DNA of 8,141 nt from SAR86 cluster bacterium (GCA_013204195.1 JABMOJ010000591.1:1-8141); one strand, 5' to 3'; positions 1 to 7,431 are shown, counted from the first letter of the stretch. Made by a program: numbers and translations. The notes: generated by a model not told the origin, from the sequence alone.

Positions 1-1551
1 CCCCTGACCTCATCGGAGACCTCAAGAGCAGGACTTAAACTGGCTAACGAGCAACTGGGCGAACGCCCCGTGATCGCGGTGATTCATACCCATAGTCATG
101 CGGATCACTTCGCCGGTGTGCTTGGCGTCGTCGACCAGGATGATGTCGAGTCTGGCAAAGTGGCCGTTATTGCGCCTATCGATTACGTGAAAGAGTGTCT
201 CGCGGAGAACGTACTGGCCGGCAATGTCATGAACCGGCGCGCGACCTATATGTATGGCAGTTTGCTCCAGCCATCCCCCACGGCCTTCGTCACCACGGGA
301 CTGGGGGCCGCATTGTCCATGGGCACCACTGGCTTTGTCATACCCAATGATACGATTAGTAAAACCGGTGAAACTCGCACCATTGATGGCATCGAGATTG
401 TCTTTCAGATGACCATGGGCACTGAAGCGCCCGCAGAAATGGTATTTTACTTCCCGCAATTTAAAGCCCTGTGCATGTCCGAGATCACCTCGCATCATCT
501 ACACAATGTCTATACGCCTCGCGGTGCACAGGTACGCGACGCCTTGGCTTGGGCGGCACAGATCAACGAATCCATCGAATTGTTTGGGGGTGATTTAGAG
601 GTTCAGTTCGCCAGCCACCACTGGCCCACCTGGGGCCGTGAAGCGGCCTTAGACTACCTGAAGAAACAACGTGACCTGTACAAGTACATCCACGACCAGA
701 CCCTGCGCATGGCCAACCACGGCTACACCAAAGAAGAAATCGCCGAACTCGTGACCCTACCAGACAGCCTCGGCAAGGAGTTTTACAATCGCGACTATTA
801 CGGTACGGTCCACCATAATACCCGCGCCGTTTATGTTAAATACCTCGGTTTTTTTGACGGCAACCCCGCCCATCTCTATCAACTGCCCCCCGTTGAGGCT
901 GGCAAGCGTTACCTGGATTTCATGGGCGGCAGTGATGCGGTTGTCGCCCGCGCGCAAGATTACTTTGCCCGCGGTGACTATCGGTTCGTCGCCGAAGTAC
1001 TCAACCATGTGGTCATGGCTGAACCGGAACATATTGGCGGCCGGGCACTGCTGGCAGATACCCTTGAACAAATGGGTTACCAATCAGAATCGGGCCCTTG
1101 GCGAAATTTCTTTCTCTGCGGCGCACTCGAACTTCGTGAAGGCCTGCCCAGCGGCTCACGCTTCGAGGCGACCGAAAGCATGGCCAAAGCCATGCCATTG
1201 GAAAATCTATTTCAGACCCTAGCAGTGAGACTCAATAGCGACAAGGTGGACGGATTGGTGTTGCACATTAATCTGGCATTTACCGATGCTGAACACAATC
1301 TACTGACCATCGAAAATTCCGTGCTGCACGCATTTCCCGGCAAATCTCACCCGCAAGCTACGGCCACCATGACCATCAGCGGTCTCGATTTCAAACGGTT
1401 GATGCTGCGCCTGGCCGATGCCCCAGAACTGATGGGCAGCGGTGCCTTAGCCATTGACGGGGACATCGGCGCGCTCGCGCAACTTGGCGGCTTGTTCGAT
1501 CAATTTGAGCGCCGCTTTCCGATTATGACGCCGAGACCCGAATGGCAGTAA
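1..1551 (+). CDS. sdsA: SdsA1/YjcS-type alkyl sulfatase, metallo-beta-lactamase fold (5' truncated by window edge)
   Basis: The frame is open from base 1 to a TAA at 1549-1551, giving 516 visible residues. The GTG at 70 is internal, because family-like sequence (PLTSSETSRAGLKLANEQLG) precedes it. Family members hydrolyse sulfate esters of linear alkyl chains such as dodecyl sulfate to alcohol and sulfate, using two zinc ions. The zinc motif THSHADH covers visible residues 30-36 (ligands H31, H33, D35, H36). The other expected ligands are E142 (TEAPAE), E161 (CMSEIT) and H206 (ASHHWP). All seven keep the spacing I recall for Pseudomonas SdsA1 with a constant offset of 138, so about 138 N-terminal residues are missing and the full protein would be ~654 aa, normal for the family. 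A helical dimerisation domain follows (about 280-385), then an SCP2-like C-terminal domain (about 395-516). A secretion signal cannot be judged because the N-terminus is absent. The family is clear; the natural substrate is inferred. Confidence 0.93.
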   Translation, partial: PLTSSETSRAGLKLANEQLGERPVIAVIHTHSHADHFAGVLGVVDQDDVESGKVAVIAPIDYVKECLAENVLAGNVMNRRATYMYGSLLQPSPTAFVTTGLGAALSMGTTGFVIPNDTISKTGETRTIDGIEIVFQMTMGTEAPAEMVFYFPQFKALCMSEITSHHLHNVYTPRGAQVRDALAWAAQINESIELFGGDLEVQFASHHWPTWGREAALDYLKKQRDLYKYIHDQTLRMANHGYTKEEIAELVTLPDSLGKEFYNRDYYGTVHHNTRAVYVKYLGFFDGNPAHLYQLPPVEAGKRYLDFMGGSDAVVARAQDYFARGDYRFVAEVLNHVVMAEPEHIGGRALLADTLEQMGYQSESGPWRNFFLCGALELREGLPSGSRFEATESMAKAMPLENLFQTLAVRLNSDKVDGLVLHINLAFTDAEHNLLTIENSVLHAFPGKSHPQATATMTISGLDFKRLMLRLADAPELMGSGALAIDGDIGALAQLGGLFDQFERRFPIMTPRPEWQ

Positions 1552-1576
1552 AACCTGCCACAGACCAGTCGCCGAG

Positions 1577-2971
1577 CTAGTCGCCAAGAACGGCCAACAT
1601 GTCCTTGATGCGGGTGAATTTAACCCGCGGACGTTGTTGTGCCTCGCCCTTTAGAATCTCGGCGGCATCGATCTTGAGCCAATCGGCATAGCTCACCGTT
1701 TGCGGCTGGCGCTCATGCACTAAGGCACTCGCCGCATCGACCCCTGGCGCCACGGGCGTGAAGCAATTTCCAGCGGCGATGTCTTCAACCATGCGGGCAA
1801 CCGTTTCCTGAGCACAGGTTTTGTTGGTACCAATGACGCCGCTGGGCCCGCGCTTAATCCAGCCTGCAGTGTACAAACCCGTCACTGCCTCGCCAGACTC
1901 ATCAACCACCCGGCCCTCAATATTCCGAATCGTGCCTTGCTTGGCATCGAAGGGCACATTTGAAACTGGTATGCCTTGATACCCCACCGAGCGAAATACC
2001 AGACCCGCCTCAAGAATTTCTTCTTCGCCCGTGGCCCTGGGTCGAATAGCGCCGTCTGCACTCGCGGTTATCGCATTTTTAGCCAATTTTAGTGCCGCCA
2101 CGTGCCCAGCCTCGCCGATAATTTCTGTCGGTGAGACTAAAAACCGCAGCGTCAGAAGCTTGTCTTTGCCCATGATGATCCGCTGGCTGTAATCAGTGAT
2201 AAAGCCGATGTTTTTTTCAACATTTTTATCTGGGTTGGCATCCAAGAACTGTTGGCTGATGGCATCAACCCGCGCCTCTTCGGCAGACACCGTGACTTCC
2301 GCTTCCGCTAACTCACCCATCTCCTTGATCTCAGGCGGCGTGAACGCGGCCTGCGCCGGACCACGGCGGCCGAGCAAATAGACCCGCTTAACCTGGCTAT
2401 TCTTCAGGGCCGCCAAGGCATGATCGGCGATGTCTGTTTCTGCCAGCTCTGCATAGGATTTGCAGAGAATACGGGCCACATCCATCGCCACGTTACCGAC
2501 GCCAACGATGGCAACACTTTCCTGGCTGAGATCGAAGTGATGATCGGCGAAATCTGGGTGGCCGTTATACCAAGCAACGAAATCTGTCGCTGAATGGCTA
2601 CCTTGCAGATTTTCGCCGGGAATACCCAAATCGCGGTCGGTGGGGGCGCCATTGGTGAATATCACCTGATGATAGTGCGCTTGCAGATCGGTCAATTGAA
2701 GATGCTTGCCATATTCCACATTGCCATAAAATCGCACATTGGGTTGTTCTGCGCTTTTGGCATAGGCTCGAGTTACCGACTTATCTTTCTGGTGATCAGG
2801 CGCGACACCCGCCCTGACAAGACCATAGGGGGTCGGTAGACGGTCATACAGATCCATCTCGACGGTCAATTCTTTATACTTGAGGAAGTTGCTGATGGTG
2901 TAGAAGCCCGCTGGGCCGGCGCCAATAATCGCAACTCTTAACGGATTTGCAGTACTACCTATATCAGGCAT
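1577..2971 (-). CDS. fprA: Adrenodoxin-reductase-type ferredoxin-NADP+ reductase (FprA-like, FAD)
   Basis: This is a 464-residue cytoplasmic flavoprotein of the glutathione-reductase-like fold. The family moves electrons between NADPH and a ferredoxin, often to feed cytochrome P450 or Fe-S pathways. Seen in the sequence: an FAD-binding VAIIGAGPAGFY at residues 13-24; the family segment PTPYGLVRAGVAPDH (46-60); an NADP-binding VAIVGVGNVAMDVARIL (153-169); GRRGPAQAAFT (201-211), whose paired arginines read the 2'-phosphate of NADPH in adrenodoxin reductase; FRSVGYQG (326-333); and the C-terminal signature AGWIKRGPSGVIGTNK (369-384). The length is typical. ATG at 2971 is preferred over the adjacent TTG at 2974 because GAGGAG ends 6 nt before the ATG but only 3 nt before the TTG. 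The gene converges on the alkyl sulfatase gene and diverges from asmA, so it is probably transcribed alone. The physiological ferredoxin partner is not visible. This is a different family from the plant-type Fpr of Escherichia coli. Confidence 0.92.
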   Translation of the reverse strand: MPDIGSTANPLRVAIIGAGPAGFYTISNFLKYKELTVEMDLYDRLPTPYGLVRAGVAPDHQKDKSVTRAYAKSAEQPNVRFYGNVEYGKHLQLTDLQAHYHQVIFTNGAPTDRDLGIPGENLQGSHSATDFVAWYNGHPDFADHHFDLSQESVAIVGVGNVAMDVARILCKSYAELAETDIADHALAALKNSQVKRVYLLGRRGPAQAAFTPPEIKEMGELAEAEVTVSAEEARVDAISQQFLDANPDKNVEKNIGFITDYSQRIIMGKDKLLTLRFLVSPTEIIGEAGHVAALKLAKNAITASADGAIRPRATGEEEILEAGLVFRSVGYQGIPVSNVPFDAKQGTIRNIEGRVVDESGEAVTGLYTAGWIKRGPSGVIGTNKTCAQETVARMVEDIAAGNCFTPVAPGVDAASALVHERQPQTVSYADWLKIDAAEILKGEAQQRPRVKFTRIKDMLAVLGD

Positions 2972-2977
2972 CAAACA

Positions 2978-2983
2978 CTCCTC
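2978..2983 (-). promoter_or_regulatory. Ribosome binding site deciding the fprA start
   Basis: On the minus strand GAGGAG is followed by TGTTTG and then ATG. The 6-nt spacing favours the ATG at 2971 over the TTG immediately before it. Confidence 0.75.
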
Positions 2984-3140
2984 GTTAGTTTTACCAGAGA
3001 CTATCAGATAATTTGGTTGCAGCGATACCCTCCCCTGTTGAGCACAGCGATTCGCTCTTGAGCGGCGCAGTAACCCTCGCCCACGACATTCGAAGCAGGC
3101 CGCACGCTCCGTCGCGCTGCAGATTGATAGATAACACCCC

Positions 3141-3182
3141 GAGCATCACAATCTGGCATAATAGCGCCCTAGAGCATCACAA
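3141..3182. repeat. 11-bp direct repeat GAGCATCACAA, two copies
   Basis: Exact copies lie at 3141-3151 and 3172-3182, with starts 31 bp apart (close to three helical turns). They bracket the TGGCATAAT element. This geometry would suit a DNA-binding regulator acting at that promoter, but the functional reading is inference. Confidence 0.5.
3154..3162 (+). promoter_or_regulatory. Candidate extended -10 promoter for the asmA operon
   Basis: TGG-CATAAT matches the extended -10 pattern TGn-TATAAT at five of six core positions. No good -35 lies 16-18 bp upstream. Transcription from here would start near 3169 and leave an untranslated leader of about 190 nt before asmA. The assignment is weak, since such matches occur by chance. 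Confidence 0.3.
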
Positions 3183-3346
3183 CAACTTGCCGATTGCGAA
3201 GGTCCGCAGCCTGAAGTTCGTGACTATTTTTCGGCCAAACGCACGGCGTCATTAGCGAATATAGCCGATATCATCGACACATGCCGACAGCCGGTATTGT
3301 CTCGCTCGAGGCTCGCAAAATTGACCGTTCAACCAATCCTTTGATC

Positions 3347-3352
3347 GAGAGG
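3347..3352 (+). promoter_or_regulatory. asmA ribosome binding site
   Basis: GAGAGG lies 6 nt before the ATG at 3359. It supports that start and gives the protein an immediate hydrophobic N-terminus, as expected for AsmA. Confidence 0.7.
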
Positions 3353-3358
3353 TAATAC

Positions 3359-5416
3359 ATGAAATTGATCCTTGCCCTACTCGCCCTGATTCCCGCATTA
3401 CTCTTCGGTGCCGTATTATTTCTACTGGACAACCCGGACCTATATCGCCAGCAACTCAACGACGCGGTGAAGCGGGAGACCGGCTTCGAACTTAATATCA
3501 ACGGCGACATCAGCTGGCGCTACTGGCCACCTATTGCCATTAAGGTCTCCGATATTGAAATTCAACCAGCGGGCAGCGACCAACCATTTCTCTTGCTTGA
3601 GACCGCCGCCGTCGATCTCAAGCTGATCCCGCTATTGTTAGGCGGCGAACTCGCTATCGATGGCTTGACCATTGATGGGCTGACCCTGAATGCAGAAGTC
3701 GCTGCCGATGGTAAAGGCAACTGGCAGGTAGCTGATACCGCTACCGCGGCCGCCGAAGCTGACTCAAGTGATAGCAGCGCAAACCTGAATCTCGACATCG
3801 CTCACATGAACATCAGCAACGCGATCATTCGCTACCACGCGCCGGCGGCAGATTATGTGATCAACCTAAAATCCCTGGCGACAGGTGCAGTCCGCGCCGA
3901 TGAGACGACCTTTATTGAGTTCGACGTGTCCGCAGAAGACACGCTGGCGGGCCTGAGTTCGTCTTTTCAAGGCGCTGGTAATATCACGTTCAGTCGCCAG
4001 CTCGACCAATATCAATTTAACCAACTGGCCATCAAGAGTCTGACCCGCTTGCCCGACCTGAGTGATATCCAAGCCAGCATGACATTGAACGGCGATGCCG
4101 ATCTCAGCCAAGGCACTGCCAACCTGCAGGCCGGCCAGATCCAACTGGCCGGCCTGCAGGCAACCATCGACCTGCAAATCACCCAGATGCAGACCACGCC
4201 CATTCTCAAGGGCACGGTGAATATTCAGCCCTTTGACATCCAATCTTTACTGGCGAAACTGCAATTGCCTACCATTGAAACTCGTAACCCCGACGCTCTC
4301 AACCAGTTTGAGATGACGGCTAACATCAAGGGTACGCCAGCAGCCATACATCTCACCAACATCATGGCCAAGCTCGACGCCATGAGCATCAAAGGCTCAG
4401 CGAGCGCGGAACTCGGCGATGTCAGCGGCGCCCGCTTTGACCTGAGCCTCGACACATTAACCCTCAGCGACTATCTGCCACCAGACGCTGAGAATAACAC
4501 TGGCGAAAACAATGCGCTGTCGCTGCCTGTAGATAGCGAAGTGCTACCCGTCGATAGCCTGAAGCAATACTCACTCGATGGGAGAATTCATATGGTTCAA
4601 TTGAATTACGATACCTATCAGCTCAACGATCTCGAGTTCACTGTCCTTAACGGCCGCGAGCAGCTTGAAGTCACCACCACCGCAAGTGGTTACAGCGGCC
4701 AGATCAAACATCACTTTGTGGCCCGCATGCCTGCCGACGCCACCCCAACAAGCACCTCACGCCTGACAGTCAGCGGCGTCGATATCACCGCGCTGACGGA
4801 TCTTGAATGGCTTACTGGCAACATGGAACTCGCGTCCGATCTTCGCTTCAGGGGTCACATGCTGAGTGAGGTGCTCGATAGCATGAACGGCTCGAACCAA
4901 TTTCTGATCAAGCAGGGCAGCCTCGATGTCAGCCCAGTGAAGAAAATTGCTGGTGTGATTGACAGCCTGCGCGGTCAGTCGTCAGGTATTGGCGAGTGGC
5001 CAGATAACATGCCATTCGAATCCTTAGTGGGTACTTTAACCCTGACAGACGGGATCGAAGCCAACCAGCAATTGAACGTCCAACTAGAGACGATGAAGAT
5101 TGTCGGCACTGGCGGCATCGACTATTGGCAGAACCAGCTCGACTACGATCTTGGGATCACGCTACAAGAAAGTGCGACGAGTCAATTCAGCGTCAAACCA
5201 CCGCTGGCAGGCCTGCGCTGGCCACTGCATTGTGTCGGCGCCATGGATATCTCACCGGCCAAATTGTGCCTGCCGAACAGCAAGGATACCCAAGCGCTGG
5301 TCACGGACATTATTAAGCAAGAGCTAAAACGCCAAGGCCAAGAGAAGCTCAAAGCCCGCTTGCCTGAGCTGCAAGATAAGGCCAAGGAACTCCTCAAAGG
5401 ATTATTTGGCACATGA
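3359..5416 (+). CDS. asmA: AsmA family envelope protein
   Basis: This is a 685-residue AsmA-family protein anchored in the inner membrane with a periplasmic body. The family is linked to outer-membrane assembly and, as repeating beta-groove proteins, to phospholipid movement between the membranes. Residues 3-23 form one hydrophobic segment (LILALLALIPALLFGAVLFL) that can act as an uncleaved anchor. The AsmA N-terminal signature follows, with NGDISWRYWPPIAIKVSDIEI-like sequence around 48-68 and DLKLIPLLLGGELAIDGLTI at 86-105. A low-complexity Ala/Ser/Asp linker occupies about 125-141. The C-terminal AsmA domain includes LTGNMELASDLRFRGHMLSE and a TGGIDYW stretch. The end is a charged Lys/Glu-rich helix finishing in LLKGLFGT. 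The stop overlaps the mutY start (ATGA), so translation of the two is probably coupled. The coding region contains a perfect 16-bp inverted repeat at 4123-4160. The family call is secure; a role specific to this paralogue is not visible. Confidence 0.93.
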   Translation: MKLILALLALIPALLFGAVLFLLDNPDLYRQQLNDAVKRETGFELNINGDISWRYWPPIAIKVSDIEIQPAGSDQPFLLLETAAVDLKLIPLLLGGELAIDGLTIDGLTLNAEVAADGKGNWQVADTATAAAEADSSDSSANLNLDIAHMNISNAIIRYHAPAADYVINLKSLATGAVRADETTFIEFDVSAEDTLAGLSSSFQGAGNITFSRQLDQYQFNQLAIKSLTRLPDLSDIQASMTLNGDADLSQGTANLQAGQIQLAGLQATIDLQITQMQTTPILKGTVNIQPFDIQSLLAKLQLPTIETRNPDALNQFEMTANIKGTPAAIHLTNIMAKLDAMSIKGSASAELGDVSGARFDLSLDTLTLSDYLPPDAENNTGENNALSLPVDSEVLPVDSLKQYSLDGRIHMVQLNYDTYQLNDLEFTVLNGREQLEVTTTASGYSGQIKHHFVARMPADATPTSTSRLTVSGVDITALTDLEWLTGNMELASDLRFRGHMLSEVLDSMNGSNQFLIKQGSLDVSPVKKIAGVIDSLRGQSSGIGEWPDNMPFESLVGTLTLTDGIEANQQLNVQLETMKIVGTGGIDYWQNQLDYDLGITLQESATSQFSVKPPLAGLRWPLHCVGAMDISPAKLCLPNSKDTQALVTDIIKQELKRQGQEKLKARLPELQDKAKELLKGLFGT
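4123..4160. repeat. Perfect 16-bp inverted repeat within asmA
   Basis: The arms at 4123-4138 (CCTGCAGGCCGGCCAG) and 4145-4160 are exact reverse complements around the 6-nt loop ATCCAA. Arm GC content is high (13 of 16). No T-run follows, so it is not a typical intrinsic terminator. It encodes AsmA residues around LQAGQIQLAGLQA. In mRNA it would form a very stable hairpin in mid-gene. Confidence 0.9.
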
Positions 5417-6465
5417 CCACGGATTTCAGTGACCGACTCTTGCGCTGGTTTGACACCAGCGGCCGCAAGCATCTGCCTTGGCAACAGCAGATTAGCCCGT
5501 ATCGGGTCTGGGTGTCTGAGATCATGTTGCAACAAACTCAGGTGGCTACCGTCATCGGCTACTTCGAACGTTTCATGCAACGCTTTCCCACCATCGACCA
5601 ACTGGCCGATGCTAGCGAAGACGAAGTGCTGCACTTGTGGACTGGGCTCGGCTATTACGCCCGCGCCCGCAATCTACATAAAACCGCGCGCACCATCATC
5701 GCCGATTTTAATGGTGAATTTCCCGCCAACCTGGAACAGCTGGTCGCCCTGCCCGGCATCGGCAGATCCACGGCCGGCGCTATTATTTCCATCGCCTGCG
5801 GTGGCAGAGCCGCTATTCTCGACGGCAACGTCAAGCGCGTGCTGGCTCGTTGTTTTGGCGTTTATGGCTGGCCCGGCCAAACCCCGGTGGCCAATGCCCT
5901 CTGGGAGATTGCAGAACGCCTGACCCCGACAACTCGGGTCAATGATTACACTCAAGCTATCATGGACCTCGGCGCGACGCTCTGCACACGAAGTCGACCT
6001 GACTGCAACCAATGCCCTATGCTGGAGACCTGCGTCGCGCACAAGACTGATGAGGTCGAGCGCTTGCCAGGCAAAAAAACCCGTCAGGCGATTCCAGTTA
6101 GATCAACCTATATGCTTGTCATTGAAAACAGTGAGGGTGAATTTTTGCTGGAGAAACGCCCTAGCCGTGGTCTCTGGGGCGGTCTCTGGGGCTTTCCGGA
6201 AACAGAGCCCGCGATGCTAGACGCGGTGCTGGCAAACCAAGCACTGGAACCGGTCGCCGCCCAAGTGATTTTGCCTTTTCGGCATACATTTACCCACTTC
6301 CATTTAGATATCACGCCACTTCACGTAAGATCTTCTCGGTCGAGTCACCAGATCGGCGAGCCAGACAGGCTGACCTGGTATGATCTCCAGGCAACCCAGG
6401 CCATTGGCTTGACGCGACCCGTGACTCGAATATTTGCCCAGCTCAAAGACTTACAGAAGCCATAA
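5413..6465 (+). CDS. mutY: Adenine DNA glycosylase MutY
   Basis: This 350-residue base-excision repair enzyme removes adenine mispaired with 8-oxoguanine or guanine. The catalytic domain has E36 (WVSEIMLQQTQ) and D137 (ILDGNVKRVLAR), matching the E. coli catalytic residues E37 and D138. A helix-hairpin-helix lies at 111-122 (VALPGIGRSTAG). The 4Fe-4S ligands are C191, C198, C201 and C207, with the family spacing C-x6-C-x2-C-x5-C. The C-terminal Nudix-like 8-oxoG recognition domain covers about 210-345, with LLEKRPSRGLWGGLWGFPE at 225-243 and HTFTHFHLDI, which carries the conserved F-[S/T]-H loop. Length and residue numbering match E. coli MutY almost exactly. The start ATG at 5413 overlaps the asmA stop codon by 4 bp. 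Fe-S dependence fits the adjacent yggX. All key residues are present, so the enzyme should be active. Confidence 0.97.
   Translation: MTTDFSDRLLRWFDTSGRKHLPWQQQISPYRVWVSEIMLQQTQVATVIGYFERFMQRFPTIDQLADASEDEVLHLWTGLGYYARARNLHKTARTIIADFNGEFPANLEQLVALPGIGRSTAGAIISIACGGRAAILDGNVKRVLARCFGVYGWPGQTPVANALWEIAERLTPTTRVNDYTQAIMDLGATLCTRSRPDCNQCPMLETCVAHKTDEVERLPGKKTRQAIPVRSTYMLVIENSEGEFLLEKRPSRGLWGGLWGFPETEPAMLDAVLANQALEPVAAQVILPFRHTFTHFHLDITPLHVRSSRSSHQIGEPDRLTWYDLQATQAIGLTRPVTRIFAQLKDLQKP
6169..6192 (+). repeat. 12-bp exact tandem duplication within mutY
   Basis: GGTCTCTGGGGC occurs twice back to back and encodes GLWG-GLWG. The protein motif GLWGGLW is usual in MutY, so the repeat follows from a conserved peptide with identical codon choice. 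Confidence 0.8.
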
Positions 6466-6503
6466 GGCGGCTCCCAAAACCACTACGCTATGCGAGGACC
6501 ATC

Positions 6504-6788
6504 ATGAGCAGAACAGTATTTTGCAGTCGATTAAAAAAAGACTTGCCCGGCCTGAATGCACAACCCTTCCCCGGCGCCAAAGGTCAACAGGTCTTCGATC
6601 ATGTCTCCGAGCAGGCCTGGCTCGAATGGCAACACATTCAAACCATGCTCATCAACGAAAAGCATCTTAACTTGATGGATAAGGAGGCCCGTAAGTATTT
6701 GAACGAACAGCGCGACCGGTTCCTTGCTGGCGAAAAGATTGACCGCGTAGAAGGCTACACGGCCCCGGACGCCGCACCGGAAGCTTAA
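6504..6788 (+). CDS. yggX: YggX, probable Fe(2+)-trafficking / oxidative protection protein
   Basis: This small 94-residue cytoplasmic protein belongs to the YggX family (about 90 aa). The family is implicated in iron trafficking and in protecting Fe-S clusters from superoxide and peroxide. Recognisable family segments are MSRTVFCSRLKKD with the conserved C7, FPGAKGQQ, EAW-like SEQAWLEWQHIQTMLINEK, LNLMDKEARKYL, and the C-terminal VEGYTAPD. The start at 6504 is supported by GAGG at 6494-6497, 6 nt upstream. It lies 38 bp after the mutY stop with no terminator visible, so the two are probably co-transcribed. This neighbourhood is conserved in gammaproteobacteria and pairs an Fe-S repair enzyme with an Fe-S protection factor. 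The TAA at 6786-6788 falls just before the open frame of the methyltransferase. The biochemical activity of YggX is not fully settled even in model species. Confidence 0.96.
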   Translation: MSRTVFCSRLKKDLPGLNAQPFPGAKGQQVFDHVSEQAWLEWQHIQTMLINEKHLNLMDKEARKYLNEQRDRFLAGEKIDRVEGYTAPDAAPEA

Positions 6789-6826
6789 CATTCTGTCCCA
6801 CTGGCATCTCAGCCGCCAACGACCAC

Positions 6827-6830
6827 AGGA
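6827..6830 (+). promoter_or_regulatory. Possible ribosome binding site for the methyltransferase
   Basis: AGGA lies 7 nt before an in-frame ATC at 6838, the point where DUF938 proteins normally begin. It is short, so support is modest. Confidence 0.35.
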
Positions 6831-6837
6831 CACTGTC

Positions 6838-7431
6838 ATCGACCAATTTACCCAGTTCTCTCAAGCCGCCGACAACAATAAGGCACCCATCCTTGAGCAG
6901 CTCAAGTCACTCTTCCTGGAACCTGCGCGAATCCTTGAAATCGGCAGTGGCTCTGGACAACATGCGGTGCATCTGGCGACAGCGCTACCACACCTCACCT
7001 GGCAGCCCACTGACCAAGGTGAATACTTTGCCGGCCTGGTTGAAAACATCGAACGTCTCGCGCCTTTGAATGTCAGCCCGCCGCTATATCTGAACATCGC
7101 CACATCAGACTTCCCGCCCACAGATCATATCTATGCCGCCAACGTCGTGCACATCATGCCCGCAGCACTGCTGCCACCCCTGTTCCGAGGCGCCGCAAGC
7201 GCCCTGCCAAGAGGCGGTAAACTGTGTCTTTATGGTCCTTTCAAATACCTGGGCGAGTTCACCGCTGACTCAAACGCGACCTTCGATGAATGGCTTAAAG
7301 CGCGCAACCCCCTAAGTGGCATTCGTGATATTGAGACCCTGCAAGCTAGCGCCCAATCACAGGGCTTTCGTCTGATGTCAGACACACCGATGCCCGCCAA
7401 CAACCAGTTACTGGTCTTCACCAAGCAGTAA
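6838..7431 (+). CDS. DUF938 class I SAM-dependent methyltransferase (no canonical start codon)
   Basis: The frame is open from 6751 (after an in-frame TAG at 6748) to TAA at 7429-7431. From the ATC at 6838 it encodes 197 residues, the usual DUF938 length. Numbered from there, the N-terminal FSQAADNNKAPILEQL (7-22) matches the family opening. Motif I ILEIGSGSGQHAVHLA (32-47) binds S-adenosylmethionine, and D59 follows in WQPTD. VVHIMP (103-108) and LCLYGPFKYLGEF lead into the DUF938 signature SNATFDEWLKARNPLSGIRD. The substrate is unknown. There is no ATG, GTG or TTG in frame upstream of motif I: the first is GTG at 6967, which would remove motif I and leave only 154 residues. Possible initiators are ATC at 6838 (behind AGGA, matching family starts), ATT at 6790 (one base after the yggX stop), or CTG at 6793. 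A start-codon mutation or base error is equally possible. The gene is the likely last member of the asmA operon. Confidence 0.8.
   Translation: MDQFTQFSQAADNNKAPILEQLKSLFLEPARILEIGSGSGQHAVHLATALPHLTWQPTDQGEYFAGLVENIERLAPLNVSPPLYLNIATSDFPPTDHIYAANVVHIMPAALLPPLFRGAASALPRGGKLCLYGPFKYLGEFTADSNATFDEWLKARNPLSGIRDIETLQASAQSQGFRLMSDTPMPANNQLLVFTKQ

Larger units (their letters stand above)
2984..3346. other. Divergent intergenic region between fprA and asmA
   Basis: The full gene-free stretch between the two start codons is 387 bp; this entry excludes the two ribosome binding sites. It should hold promoters for fprA leftward and the asmA operon rightward. An 80-codon frame at 3013-3255 (TTG start) shows no recognisable protein features and no convincing ribosome binding site, so I do not call it a gene. 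Visible elements are a candidate extended -10 at 3154-3162, an 11-bp direct repeat at 3141-3151 and 3172-3182, and a small TATC-A-GATA palindrome at 3002-3010 on the fprA side. A TTGACC at 3321-3326 has no -10 at proper spacing. I found no tRNA, hairpin terminator or riboswitch. Confidence 0.6.

Noticed and set aside
70..1551. GTG at 70 as the start of the alkyl sulfatase
   Set aside because: Family-like sequence continues in frame to base 1 and a full-length enzyme needs about 138 more N-terminal residues; this GTG encodes an internal valine just before the zinc motif.
3013..3255. 80-codon open frame in the fprA-asmA intergenic region
   Set aside because: It starts at a TTG without a convincing ribosome binding site, has no recognisable domain or signal, and overlaps likely promoter sequence.
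3321..3358. TTGACC as a -35 paired with TAATAC before the asmA ATG
   Set aside because: The spacing is 26 bp and TAATAC lies between the ribosome binding site and the start codon, so it cannot serve as a normal -10.
4123..4160. Intrinsic terminator inside asmA
   Set aside because: The stem is strong but is followed by CAACCATCG rather than a T-run, and the reading frame continues intact.
6967..7431. GTG at 6967 as the start of the methyltransferase
   Set aside because: It would omit the SAM-binding motif I (ILEIGSGSGQ) and the conserved N-terminus, both encoded in frame just upstream.
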